Assembly: GCA_029216955.1 (NCBI GenBank)
Contig: JANAVB010002199.1
Coordinates: 19,783,822 to 19,847,821, forward strand
Direction of reading: 5' to 3'
Length of the DNA: 64,000 bases
Source of the DNA: Iris pallida
Lineage: Eukaryota > Streptophyta > Magnoliopsida > Asparagales > Iridaceae
The notes below the pieces were generated by a model that worked only from the letters and a program-made list of their open reading frames with translations, ran no database searches and was not told the DNA's origin. Numbering within the stretch: the stretch's first letter is position 1; every line of letters starts with the position of its first letter. Below are positions 45,821 to 56,854 of this stretch, piece after piece. A program made the position numbers and the translations under genes.

Positions 45821-46874
45821 AACCTGCGGGGCCCATCAACCTGGTCCTAAGTTGCAGGATCGACTGCGACGCATGGGCTACTACTGGCCAACCATGGCAG
45901 CCGACGCTGTCGACTATGCTAAAAAGTGCCATGCATGCCAGCTTCACGCTGACTTCATCCATACACCGTCAGAACCACTACATCCTACGGTCGCCTCTTG
46001 GCCCTTCGAAGCCTGGGGCATGGACATTGTAGGACCGATCACCCCTCCTTCATCAAGAGGACACCGCTTCATCCTAGCCATCACCGACTACTTCTCCAAA
46101 TGGGCAGAAGCAGTCCCAGTGGCGGAAGTGAAAAGCTCTAGGGTGGTCAGCTTCATCAAGCACCATGTCATCTACCGTTTTGGGGTACCTCGAAGAATTA
46201 TCTACAAAAACGGTCCTCAGTTCATCAGCCATGTTTTCAACAGGTTCTGTGACAAGAATCGCATTCAAAATGTGGCATCAACCGCCTACAATCCGGCAGC
46301 AAACGGGTTGGCCGAGACGTTTAACAAGACTATCGTCAAGCTACTCAAAAAGGTCGCGTCATCCAACAAACACGACTGGGACGAAAAGCTCGGCGAATGC
46401 CTTTGGGCCTACCGCACAACGGTACGGACCCCGACGGGCAGCACACTATTCTCCCTAGTCTACGGGAGCGAAGCGGTACTGCATCTCGAGATCCAGATAC
46501 CCTCACTCCGTGTAGCGATCACAAATTAACTCATAGAAGAAGACAATCAACGTCACCGTCTACGAGAATTGGAGGCACTTGACGAAAAACGTCTCCTAGC
46601 TCAACAACGCATCGAACTCTATCAAGCCCGTATATCACAGGCTTTCAACAAGAAGGTCAAGCAGAGGACTTTCCAAGTAGGCGACCTGGTTCTGGCAGTC
46701 AGGAGGCCGATGGTGTTGACTCACAAGACACCGGAAAAGTTTGAACCCAAGTGGGAGGGACCTTTCATCATAGAGACGGTATACTCAAACGGTGCTTACC
46801 GCCTCGCCAAACCCAATGGGGACTTGTTCATGATGTCCATCAACGGCAAGTTCCTAAAGAAGTACTACTCTTGA
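45821..46874 (+). pseudogene. pol: RE-D integrase
   Basis: Begins in the zinc-binding region (CGAHQPGPKLQ, GYYWPTMAADA, KKCHACQ), with the first His-containing part deleted. The core has D at WGMDIVGPI and E at NGLAETFNK, but the second Asp is replaced: IIYKNGPQF with AAA (Lys) at 46206-46208 where DNG is usual. The first frame ends at TAA 46527-46529; the C-terminal part continues in another register from 46569 (FNKKVKQRTFQVGDLVL, KWEGPFIIETVY) to TGA 46872-46874. Catalytically dead as it stands. Confidence 0.88.
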
Positions 46875-47600
46875 CATCTTTCAGACATGTACTTCCATCT
46901 CCACCCAACAAGGAAGTCTGTGGACCCAATCATCAGGGCTCATATACAATTCCCTTCCACAAAATCTTACGCTTCCGGAACCCAGCTGTTCCGTAGCATT
47001 TTCTAGTAGAAGGATAACCACGTCCACATTACCTCTGAGTTGTTCCCCTACACCTTACAAAGCGGAATCTTACACTCCGTAAGACTAAGCTACCCGTCAT
47101 GTTTACCACGTCCATATTACCTCTGAGTAAATATCCCGTACAGACAACCCCTGCGTTGCCGTACGTTTATCGCAGAACTTTCACGTCCACATTACCTCTG
47201 AGTTGTTCCCCTACACCATACAAAGTAGAATCTTACACTCCGTAAGACTACGCTACCCATCATGTATACCACGTCCACATTACCTCTGAGTTAACATCCC
47301 GTACAGACAACCCCTGCGTTGCCGTACATTTATCGTAGAACTTCCACGTCCACATTACCTCTGAGTAGTTCCGCCTATCCCCCAGAGTCATTCCTACCAC
47401 GTCCATAACACCTCTGAGTAGGAAGATTCCATCATTTGAATCCCATATTTGTCACGTCCACATCACCTCTGAGCAAACATGTCGGTTCTCTCGAACTTAT
47501 TATCTGTACCTAAAAACCAAGGTGCGCAAAAGATAATAGGTCCACACAAATCATCAAGTTCATGACAGCAAAAATAAACACACCACAAGAACTCTGTATT
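46875..47600. repeat. RE-D 3' tandem repeats: 163-bp unit and ACGTCCACATTACCTCTGAG motif
   Basis: No gene. The motif ACGTCCAYATYACCTCTGAG or a close variant occurs seven times at about 47019, 47107, 47182, 47270, 47347, 47399 and 47455. A longer unit of 163 bp (47019 to 47182 and 47107 to 47270 offsets) is repeated about twice, with CTTACACTCCGTAAGACTA inside. It lies between the convergent ends of pol (+) and the antisense gene (-). Confidence 0.9.
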
Positions 47601-47601
47601 C

Positions 47602-47607
47602 TTTATT
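47602..47607 (-). terminator. Polyadenylation signal for RE-D antisense gene
   Basis: AATAAA on the minus strand, about 65 nt beyond the antisense stop at 47672. Position and strand fit the 3' end of the antisense transcript. Confidence 0.6.
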
Positions 47608-49285
47608 AAAAAATAAAGGTTTACACCCCCAACAAGAGTTGAAAATTACAAAAAAAAAGAGACTACAATCCCTAAACCTCCCCGGGGTTGGCCGAAAGCT
47701 CTTCAATCCGATGCCTCAAGTCTGTCGCCCGAGTCTCTACGGTCTCCAGGACCCGGCGTTCGGCTTCTTGACGCATCACTTCTATAGCCTCAGGAGAAGT
47801 GTCATCCTCATGCTTCTCGTCCAACTGTTGTCGCTGCTGAGCCAGGGTAAGAGCCAGGCGGGTGAAAGCTGCTTCCTCCTCCTTAGATGCTACATGTTCA
47901 GCCTGGACTCGCTCAGCATCTAACAAAAGTTGGGCCCGCTGGTCTTCAAGGAGGCGAATCTTGGCATCAACCTCCGCTATACTAGCGCCCAACGCAGCTC
48001 GCAACTCTACCTTCTCTTGCGTGGACTGAGACAACCTCTCCACCGCGGCCTCAGTTTCAGCCACCTCGCGTTCCCAGACGCCCACGGTGGCCTGATAAGA
48101 GGACTCACTCCTTTTCCGCGTCTATCAGGGCGGAGAGATCATTTCGCTGGATGCACTGAAACTCGGAAAGCAGCTGGTCCAGCTCGGCCATCGAGGCCTC
48201 CAGAATCTCAGCCATATGATCATGGCCCTGGTGGAGACGTATCAGACCGATGTGGGGAAGCGCCGTGGATTTTGCCATCGCGAAACTCTCATTGGCGTTC
48301 ATCACTATCGATACACCCTTCTGCAGCATCTTATACACTGCTTCAACGATAAATTTTACGTACTCATCCGCATCCGCCAGCACTTGTGGTGTCATGGCAG
48401 GAGTTGGAGGAGCTGCCCTGGATGAAGGACCTGAAGAGGACCCGCCGACCTCAATCTGCGAGGCTGGAACGTCGACCTCAGCAGACCCTCCCGCACTAGG
48501 GACTTGAATTCCGCTACTAGCTCGAGATGCCAAGAGAGCAGAAGGAGTTGGGTGGGGTGTCGATATCGTCCCCCAAGTCGAAGAAGCAACAGAGGGCTCC
48601 TGCACCAGCAAACCCTTGCCCTTTTCCGTCTCAAGGGGACTATCAACATCCGGAGTTGCCTCCTCCACCGAGGCACGGCCTGTAACCACCACATAGCCTT
48701 CCTCTGACAAGCTAGCGGGATCAACTCCCGTTTCCTGGCGGGGCACGTCCTCTGGGTTGGGCTCGGCAGACGAGTCTCCCCCTCCTCATCAAATCCCTCT
48801 TCGGGGATAGAATCTGTCGCTACCTCCCGGTCGACAGCTACCTCAGCCTCCACTGCTGAGCCTGGGGTAGGGCTCGACAACGCTACAGCCGACCTCCCCT
48901 CATCATGACAAGGAGGGGAATCAACCCTCTCCTCTGTTCCAATCACGTCTGTTGCCCCCGCAACAGACTCACGCATCTCTGGAGGAATGTCATCTGAAGA
49001 TGACGAACTCCACTCCACTTTCTCGTCTGGAAGCCCCGTGTCTACTGGATACTCAACGTCCAAGGCCTCCACGGTGGGTTGCACCATTCCGGGAACTGCT
49101 TCAACCTCAGCTTCCCTTCCAACATAATCTGGAGATACTGGAGTCTCCACAACAACAACATCGTCTGGGTTCTCCTCCACAGGAGACATCACAATCGGCG
49201 GAACGCGCTCTTTCGATGAGCTCGCCACCTCCTTTGGTCTGCTGCCACCAGATTTTGGAGTATGGGGTCTCCTTTTTAGCGGCTC

Positions 49286-49351
49286 CTACAAAAAGAAAGC
49301 ATAGGTCACAAGAAATGTTGAACCTAACCAGACTATATGGGACATCCTTAC
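49286..49351 (-). other. Antisense gene intron 2 (66 nt)
   Basis: Minus strand: GTAAGGATGTCCC...TTTCTTTTTGTAG, a strong donor and T-rich acceptor. Phase 0, between the exon 2 basic patch and the exon 3 start (GAGCCGCTAAAAAGG). Reading through it gives a hydrophobic tail and a stop. Confidence 0.8.
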
Positions 49352-51657
49352 CTCCACAGGTGCTGAGTTCGATGACACTGTCGGTGACAATGCCTTCTTC
49401 TGTCTCTTTGGCGCAGAAGAGCCAGCCTCTGTATCCGTACGTCTTTTCGGTTGATCGACCGAGGGCTCTGCCTGACACCCCGTGGATACGGCAGGGGTAC
49501 CTCGATAACCCACCTCTGGTGGACGGTACGATCGAGCCTTCGTCAATATGTTCTCGGTCACCGCTAACTAGGTGCCGGCAATGAGACTGGTCTCCCTATC
49601 ATATCCGGGAGGTACGACATTCATAACACAGTAAAATTTGGCGGCCGAGAAAAGAATCAGGGGCCGCGGATTCTGGACGGGCAGCCTGAAGCGAGCTCCG
49701 GTACATCCGACATTGTAGTAATGCCAAGCTCGTGCACCATCCAGCAAACTTCCAGTATACCCCAGGTTAATACTGGGATTATCCAACATCGACTGAGCAT
49801 AGCCGAATTGTCGTACAAAATGGCTCGGCAAATACGGTTCTAGGTAACACTGGTTCCTATTCCGGTACACCAGATGGGACGGCCGGATACTTTGCAACCA
49901 GCGGAATCCCCATGGAGGCAGAGTGGTGGCATCTTCACCCGAATCCATTAAGTCTTCGTTGGCCTCAAAACCCGAAAACACAGGACCAACTTTGGTGATC
50001 TCCCACCCCTGAAGGTGGGATAAAACTTTCTTGCAAACAGGAACCCCAGCATGCAACCAGCTCCTCTGGTGGAAACGGCGGAGGAATGTATCTCCGGCCC
50101 TGTGGTCTTCTTCCGAGCCCGGACTCATCACATTGGGATGGTGTAAGATTAACCACCCCATCAAATAATAAAATGGCAGTTCAGCACGAGGGAAGTTGTC
50201 ATTCCTACCTCGTTCATGAACCACATTTCCCACAAATTCTCGTAAATCTCGCAGCAGGTTACACACCATTGCGGGGAGTAGAGCCAGGCGCCGGCCAAAA
50301 ACCAACTTCACAGCTGGCAGGATTAGATTCTGGGTCACCCTCTTCACAGAGCCTGACCCGCCCGAGAAGACATAATCCCGAAGCCAAATCATCAGATACG
50401 CAGCTAACACTGCTTTTGACGACATCCGATGAGTAAGGTGCCAGAAATAGCTATAGGAGCGTTCGTCCGACTGCTGGTCCTCATTTTCTCGGGGATTCTT
50501 CTCACATAACCTGCTTATTTTGGAAAGCACCTCGCTACGGGAAAGCGATGACGGAGTGGTAAACTGAGAGGGATCCTCTTTGTCTTGCTTAAAGACGTAA
50601 TCTCTCCAGGCGGTCACATGAGGCTGTGACCCGCCCTTATCCCTCTTCTGCATATAATAATGATGACTCGCCACTTCCTTAAAGACAGCCATCATCTCCT
50701 CGGCTTTGTCCCCCAGGACTTGGAACTCCTCGTTGGTGGGGAAGTATTCCTCATTAGGTTCTGATCCCCAAGGGAGCTCTGACACCTCATACATTTCATG
50801 AAGTACGAGTCCCAGCTCCCCCACCGGAGTGAAGAAAGTCTCGGTCTGGGTGTTGAACATCTCCAAAAGCGTGAGGAACATATGCCTGTTAATGTCGACA
50901 CCTGCCTGAGTAGCACGGATTGCGGCAGTCATCCCAATCTCTCGGAGTTCGGTTAGAAACCGCGACAGAATCTAGAGTGTCAGCTTGTCCCATTTGGAAA
51001 CATAATGACACCAACCCTCTACCCGAAATTCACCTTTTGGGTACGATCGCTCCAACAACAGCATGCGATTGGCAAAAGTCGAAGCGCCAAAAGCAAATAT
51101 ATTGATGGGAATGTCACTGTAAATGCTCCCAGGACGTAGAGTCCGCCAGGTGAAAGAAGGCCCAGCCCACACGACGGTCAAAGTATCCCTCTGATCGGAG
51201 GTAGAGTCGATCTTGATGATGCCTGCCACCGCTCCCCCCTGATTGGGGGTTAGCTCCCAAGACATCCTCCTCTTGGAAGCAAGACGACAGAAAGCCGTCA
51301 AGGGCCATTGACGCTCAAGTTGCTTAACAGTCATGTGTACCCCCCTTGCTGTAAAAAACCAATCTTCCATGACCTTCAACACCTTTGCTTCAACAGAAGT
51401 AAGGCGGTCCCCAAACAGGAACTCAGGCTTCAAGAAAGTCACAATATCAGAAGTGGCAGATTTTAAAATGCCACGCTCCATCATCCATTTGAGGAACCCA
51501 TGCGGTTGTTCTCGGATTTGAGTCAATCTTTCGGGATGCTGATCCAGCATAATGGCAGCTTGGGCAGGGTTTATCACCTCCTCATTATAATCCACCCCCA
51601 TATGACAGTGGACAGCGTCCAGAAGCACTTCATTCAAGAGCGGGACAGTCACCGACA

Positions 51658-52002
51658 CTGGTGGTCAACAAAAGAAGGCAAAGATTCAGGTTAGAAACAA
51701 CAAAAGAATCTGAGCCACATTTTTATCAAAAGCGCATAAGGCTCAGGCGCATCTGAAAAGAAGCTTCGGCACATCATCAGGGTTTAGACCCATGCGCGTC
51801 AGCAGTGGAGCTTCGGCGCATCATCAGGGTTTAGACCCATGCGCGTCAGCAGTTGAGCTTCGGCGCATCATCAGGGTTTAAACCCATGCGCGTCAGCGGA
51901 AAAAACCTCAGCACATCATCAGGACTCAAGGTCCATGCGCGTCGACGTATGTGAGTTCTAAAAATAGTACAGAAGGATATGGTAAAGGATGATGAAACCC
52001 AC
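51658..52002 (-). other. Antisense gene intron 1 (345 nt) with 47-bp minisatellite
   Basis: Donor GTGGGTTT at 52002, acceptor ...GTTGACCACCAG ending at 51658, phase 1, joining ATT G to TG TCG in frame. The alternative donor GTAATT at 52009 would give an early stop. The intron carries at least three 47-bp tandem units starting at 51762, 51809 and 51856 (AGCTTCGGCGCATCATCAGG), each with CATGCGCG/GGCGCAT motifs like those of the RE-D LTR. Confidence 0.7.
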
Positions 52003-52123
52003 CAATTACCGCCGACCGAACGTCGACAGGCGGACGGGGGACATCACCCGCGGCAGCCTCTACAGGCTCTTTCCCTTTGACTCGTCCCTTGCCAGCACCG
52101 TCGCAAGGAGTTTTGGGAGCCAT

Positions 52124-52188
52124 TTCTTGAAAGAAGGAAGTTAGGGTTTTTCAAAAGAAGAACTCTAAAAAAAGAAAGCAAAGAGAGG

Positions 52189-52224
<36 letters not shown>

Positions 52225-52237
52225 ACGCCTATTTATA
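52124..52237 (-). promoter_or_regulatory. Promoter and GA-rich leader of RE-D antisense gene
   Basis: TATAAATA on the minus strand at 52230-52237, then about 25 bp of (GA)n (TC run on the + strand, 52195-52219), then purine-rich sequence to the ATG at 52121-52123. A TATA box 107 nt before the ATG, followed by a GA-rich leader, is a normal plant core promoter layout. Confidence 0.6.
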
Positions 52238-52510
52238 AGCTCAGTCGCACGCGTGAACCGATGAAGTGTGACCTCAGCCGTCGCCTCGGGTTCTGTGAGG
52301 AGATAACTGTAAATAAATCCAAAAAGATCATCATTAATCTTCTTGGTTATCGAAGCGTTATCATTCGCATTTACTGAGAGGAGCATGCGCCCCATCGCGG
52401 AGTAATCATGCGCCCGAACAGTTATGCGCCCCGTAGAAGATGCCACCATGCTTTTTATTCAAAGTATTCCAAAACTTGACAAAAAGTTTTGAAAACTTTA
52501 ATGGGGGTCT
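52238..52510 (+). other. RE-D pre-LTR region and polypurine tract
   Basis: No gene. It has several CATGCGCCC/ATGCGCCCC motifs (52384-52430), AT-rich sequence, and the purine-rich ATGGGGGTCT (52501-52510) directly before the 3' LTR TGTAGAAGC, the probable PPT. Confidence 0.7.
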
Positions 52511-53077
52511 TGTAGAAGCATGGAATTTCAGGATCGGAAATACTATGCGCCAAACATTACCTGCGCCAGGGAGCTCAGAGGAAGTACTTGGCACAGCAAA
52601 GCAAAAATATAGACATTAAAAGAAGATTTTTTATTTCATATAAAAGTCTATTGCATGTCTTAAAAAGAGCTGTACAAAGGAGAATTTCTACAAGAAAAAG
52701 ATCCTAAGTCTACAGCAAGGCGCAGCAACCACCATACGCTCTCAAACAGGCGTATCTCGCCATGCGCTCTCAAACAGGCGCATCCCGCCATGTGCTCTCA
52801 GCCAGGCGTATCTCTTCAGCAGCACAGTTATATGCATCCCTTCAGTAGCTCAGTTATGTGCCGTCCTTCAGCGTCCCAGACAGGCGTATCATAAAGTGTC
52901 AGTATATGTGCCATCAAATGCTTCGACTAATGAAGCATTTATTGAGCAGAACGAGGGTGACAATCAACCCTCTAGTTGGAGGAAGAGCTCTTCAAGCCAA
53001 GGAAGAGAAGAGCACCGCAAATCAACCTGCGGCTAAAGGAGCAGCTTTCGACCCAACCAGAATGGGCAACACCCACT

Positions 53078-53344
53078 CTAGTAGGAGGAGGAGCTCTCCC
53101 AAATCCCAAGAAAGATGATCGGAGTACTGTAATTCCGATCTGCGGCTCTTCCCGTATAACGGAGATGAGACTCGAGCATCCCAATCTTTGGATGCAACAG
53201 GCACCTTCTGCCTGCCTCATAAGCCCTCGACTCCGACTTTTGGATATAACAGTCACCTTCAAGTGCATCAACGAAGACAATGCGTCGCATCTTCACCCTC
53301 GGGAGAATCTCATCAACAGAATATGCTCGAGCAAACAAATTCAT
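53078..53344 (-). CDS. Antisense ORF of RE-D LTR, copy 2
   Basis: 89 codons from ATG 53342-53344 (MNLFARAYSVDEI), 48 nt downstream of TATAAATAG at 53392-53400 (-). Collinear with copy 1 at 27599-27865, same length, with about a dozen amino-acid differences and no stop or frameshift. Open conservation in both LTRs of an old element is the notable point; translation is unproven. Confidence 0.35.
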   Translation of the reverse strand: MNLFARAYSVDEILPRVKMRRIVFVDALEGDCYIQKSESRAYEAGRRCLLHPKIGMLESHLRYTGRAADRNYSTPIIFLGIWESSSSY

Positions 53345-53391
53345 TTCGGGAGGACGTGAGAGAACGAGAAGCAAACTCTCTCTCCATGCCA

Positions 53392-53400
53392 CTATTTATA
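53392..53400 (-). promoter_or_regulatory. Antisense TATA box in RE-D 3' LTR
   Basis: TATAAATAG identical to the 5' LTR copy at 27913-27921. Confidence 0.55.
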
Positions 53401-54022
53401 GGCCAGGCAAATCAAACCCATGCACCAAGTGGCTGGCTTTCCGAATCCTGTGTAATGAATTTGCATTAAATGGTGATGAACCTGACGCTTCGAAATCAGC
53501 CAAGTCAAGAATGGCTATTTAAAGCACTCGAAGAATGTAACAGTCGGGCCCATAAAGACGTATCATGTAAAAGGATGCGCCGGCCAGACCGTGCATCATA
53601 CTGGTGCGCCTATCAGCACTAAGCGCCATACGAGGATGCGTCCCATACGTTCCCATACGCCCAGTGGAACGCCGATCGATGTGCCCACTCAATATTCCAT
53701 CACCTGTCAAGAACATTAAATACTGAAGTCTGACAGAGTTGGCAGCACGTCCCCCGAGGACTGAACTTGACAGCTTTTGCAGAAGACGAAGCGTCGCCGA
53801 TGTCAGCATCATCATTGCTTTCCTCCGACGGTTACAAGCCACGTGGCCGCCCAACCATCTCGCATGCGCCTCCGCAGCCATGCGCCCAAATCTCTGCGTG
53901 CGCCTCAAAAGCCATGCGCCTCAGACTTTTCTCTGATCCCTAAAGACAGAACTCAAGTCACTACTGAAGCCCCACATGTGCCTCAAAAGCCATGCGCCCC
54001 GACTGGTTTGTGACTCCTAAAG

Positions 54023-56685
54023 TGTCACGCCCCAGAACCAGAATACTGGAGAGCGGGGGCAGACACAGCCAGCTACGTATATTGAAATAGAATATATCTC
54101 AACTATACGGTCACGGCTGTCTAGATATGAGGGTTTACTACAAGCCAGCAGTCTTTTAAGGTCAAGCCAATTGTCTCAATCTCAAGCAATTAACAGAGTT
54201 ACAAGATGTTAGAGCATCAAATATATATATATAAGGCGTCCCAAATATTACATATTGGATGATCATGAAGCTAGTCGTACAAAATGATAGGACTAGCAAG
54301 AGTTCAGTCATACATGATCAACCCTAGGATTTGTTAATCATGTTTACAGCCCGTAGGCAGACAATAAGTAAATGTGCATCGAGCTAACAGGTGCTCGTCG
54401 GCTAAACGCCTCAAAAGAATAAATTTACATATAAGTGGGTGAAACAAAAAGGAAAACCCACTCTTGGCCCGGGTTCCGTCTAGTTGTCACCATTGGGCTG
54501 GAAACTCGGTAGATCCTCGGGAGCTGCTCCGAAATCTGGCCACACAAAACCAGCTGGGTCAAACCCCAGAAAGAGCAAGTGCCACAAAGGAGGCCACAAA
54601 TAAGAACAAAAGCCAGCATATCAGAACATAAAGAATAAAAGAAAGTACAAGTAGTAAAGTACACAGGGCGATAAACGACTAGGGACGTGGAACCATTCCG
54701 GGAGCCAGGTTACAATCCTTAAACCAAACAAGGACCGGGATTGTATCCCTTCGCCTGAATAGCTCACTGTCTCTACCCATTTATCGTTAGAGATAAGTAA
54801 AACAATCATGATCAAGAGTTCCAGATACAGGGGCTAGACAAGACTTAGACAAGGCTGGACACCATCCATTCGCAATCGGCCAAGCAAGTACTACGGCTTA
54901 CTACTTTAACTAACTAGGGTTATCACAAGCCTAATTACTAACAAGATGCAAGTGAGAAATTCCAGTCCCAAGCCCTGCAGACCATCCAGTTATCCTTCCG
55001 CGGGTTGAGAGTTATAGTTGGGTACATCGCCCGGGAGACAAATGTACCCTTAGGTGACTTAGAGGGTGCAACACATGACAGTGTGCTGGAAATGTGCTCT
55101 ACTCGTCGGCAAGCTACAAGTCCATTAAAGCGCCCAGATAACGAGACTGCCTGTGACTGGGAATTCTCCATGTTCTAGTTTGATCTAATCATTAGCCTAA
55201 TCCAATTTAGTGCGAGTCCCTGGCCGTGGTACCCAGGAAGTCACGTCCTAGACATGATGCAAGACAAGACAAGTGGATTGTACAAGCAAGCAAGCAGGAA
55301 CACCCACGGTGTCAAGGCAAGTCAAGTCAAGTTATCAAGTCAAGTCAAGTCAGGAGTGCGCCGCCACGGGCCACTATCAAGTTATCAAGATAAATCATGT
55401 CAGGGTACTTGTTAGGAGTGCGCCACGACGGGCCACTATCATGTCAGGTTGGTCATGTCAGGAGTGCACCACTACGGGTCACTGTCATGTTATGCTAGTT
55501 CCTTGTCATACCAAGCCAAGTACAATAGTCATTCCAAATATATTAAGCAAAATCAAGTTCATGCCAAAAGGCGTAAGGATATAAAATGGGCGTAAAATAC
55601 CTAATAAAATACTAATATAAATAGGACAATAGAAGAGCCAAGATCAAGAAATAACAAATTCATCATAGACAAGTAGGTTGCGCCGGGTATGCACTGCGCA
55701 GGGTGCCAAGTGCGCAGGGTGAGCTGCGCAGGGTACCAACTGCGCAGGGTGCCAAGTGCGCAAGGGCAGATGGCGCACAGATGGATTGCGCAGAAGGTAG
55801 ACTGCGCAGGAGTGAACTGCGCAGGAGCTGGTTGCGCAGAGATGGATTGCGCAATGGTCGATTGCGCAGGGGTTACTTTGCGCATGGCTGGCTTGCGCAT
55901 GGCTGGCCTGCGCCAGCGCAATCCAGCGCAGCGCAAAGCACTGGCCAAGGATCTTGCGCAAATGGCCATGCGCTAAAGAGCACAGGTCAGGGTGCGCAAA
56001 TGGCCTTGCACTAAAGAGCGCAGGCCAGGGAATAGTGCGCAATCGGCCAGGTGCTAAAAAGCAGTGGCCGAGAGCTCCACCATGGCTGAACTCTCAAGAA
56101 CACCAAGTTCAAATCTTCACAACTTAGCCAAATCAAAACCAAATTTAGTTTTTCAAAGTTCTAACTTGAGTAAAATTGAATTCTCTTCCACATGGAAGCA
56201 TCAAAACAAGCTAAAATCAAAGTTTAATAGATCAAAACCAAGGAATTCCGAAAATAACTAAAACTTAGATCTAGAACAATGGAGACTCCAATTCACAAAA
56301 TTCCAAGTTCTAATGTTGTTCTCCATGTTCTAATCTAGATAATGAACAAATAAAAGGTGGTGCTTATTTGATGGCAAGGTGCACTTGCCTAATGGGTTGG
56401 GGAGTTGTGTGGAAGAAGGAAGAAGAAGAAATTAATGAAGAAATTATGGAGGAGAGAGAAGTAGGTGGGTTATAATGAGGGTGTTGTGGTGGAATGGGGG
56501 TGGAGTGTAGGCTTATGGTGTTCCATGCATGTTGAACCAAACTAAACCAACTTTCACAAAATAAAACCAAGCCATGGTCCAAAAATCCATTTACGAGAAA
56601 CCAAAATCCGCAAGTCGAGAAAATTAAATCACGTGCCAAAATCAAATACGAGCATAAATACGAAATACAGGAAATGGGGGTGACA
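54023..56685 (-). repeat. RE-G 3' LTR
   Basis: 2,663 bp, + coordinates TGTCACGCCCCAG...ATGGGGGTGACA. It holds a CAAGT-rich stretch (55313-55355), three degenerate tandem copies of AGGAGTGCGCC(N)ACGGGCCACT (55350-55490), a TGCGCA-rich block (55679-56045) and a pyrimidine-rich leader read on the minus strand (about 56400-56500). ORFs within it mirror these repeats and are not genes. Confidence 0.95.
55679..56045. repeat. TGCGCA(GG) repeat block in RE-G LTR
   Basis: About twenty TGCGCA or GCGCA cores at irregular 10-25 bp spacing, many as CTGCGCAGG, itself near-palindromic. It is repeated in the 5' LTR at 63357-63723 with two cores changed to TGCACA. The Cys/Ala-rich ORFs on both strands are by-products. 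Confidence 0.9.
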
Positions 56686-56699
56686 ACTCTACCCACCTT
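56686..56699 (-). promoter_or_regulatory. RE-G polypurine tract
   Basis: Element strand AAGGTGGGTAGAGT immediately before the 3' LTR TGTCACCCCC, preceded by the AAATTTCGAGGACGGAATT motif (56700-56725) shared with RE-C and RE-E. Confidence 0.8.
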
Positions 56700-56854
56700 C
56701 AAAGAATTCCGTCCTCGAAATTTAATCAAGGAGCTAGAGATTGCCACGACAAGCCATACTAAGCACAGACAAGCTACACTAAGCAGTTCAATCATGCAAT
56801 CATACAATGCAAGCAAGGAAGGGAAAGCGTAAGGCATAAGAAAGACATTATACC

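Larger units (their letters stand above)
47672..52123 (-). pseudogene. RE-D antisense gene, three exons, unknown product (about 1,350 residues)
   Basis: Exon 1 is 52123-52003 (ATG; MAPKTPCDGAGKGRVKGKE, basic), exon 2 is 51657-49352 and exon 3 is 49285-47672. Exon 2 has in-frame TAG at 50972-50974 and 49568-49570 but otherwise stays in one register for 768 codons. It holds a globular region with HGFLKWMMERGILK, WPLTAFCRLASKRRMSWEL, RSYSYFWHLTHRMSS and AELPFYYLMGWLILHHP, and ends with a basic KRRTDTEAGSSAPKRQKK patch. Exon 3 is Glu/Pro/Ser/Val-rich, then coiled coil (ERLSQSTQEKVELRAALG onward). It has frameshifts near 48775 and at a GAGTGAGT duplication near 48105. Antisense ORFs between integrase and 3' LTR are known in Tat elements. 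I recognise no catalytic domain; a plant-mobile-domain relationship should be tested. Confidence 0.7.
52511..54022 (+). repeat. RE-D 3' LTR, left part (cut by RE-G)
   Basis: Homologous to 27031-28547 of the 5' LTR with about 5% difference. It stops at CTCCTAAAG, where RE-G begins; the 5' LTR continues there with GTTACGAGCC. The last five bases TAAAG (54018-54022) are the expected left copy of the RE-G duplication. Confidence 0.92.

Noticed and set aside
52165..52450. Minus-strand ORF of 94 codons upstream of the antisense gene
   Set aside because: It spans the TATA box and the (GA)n leader and ends in a simple repeat; a promoter explains the region better.
55601..56042. Cys/Ala/Arg-rich ORFs around the TGCGCA block, also at 63279-63720
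   Set aside because: Identical in both LTRs because the LTRs are young copies; frames follow the short repeat on both strands.
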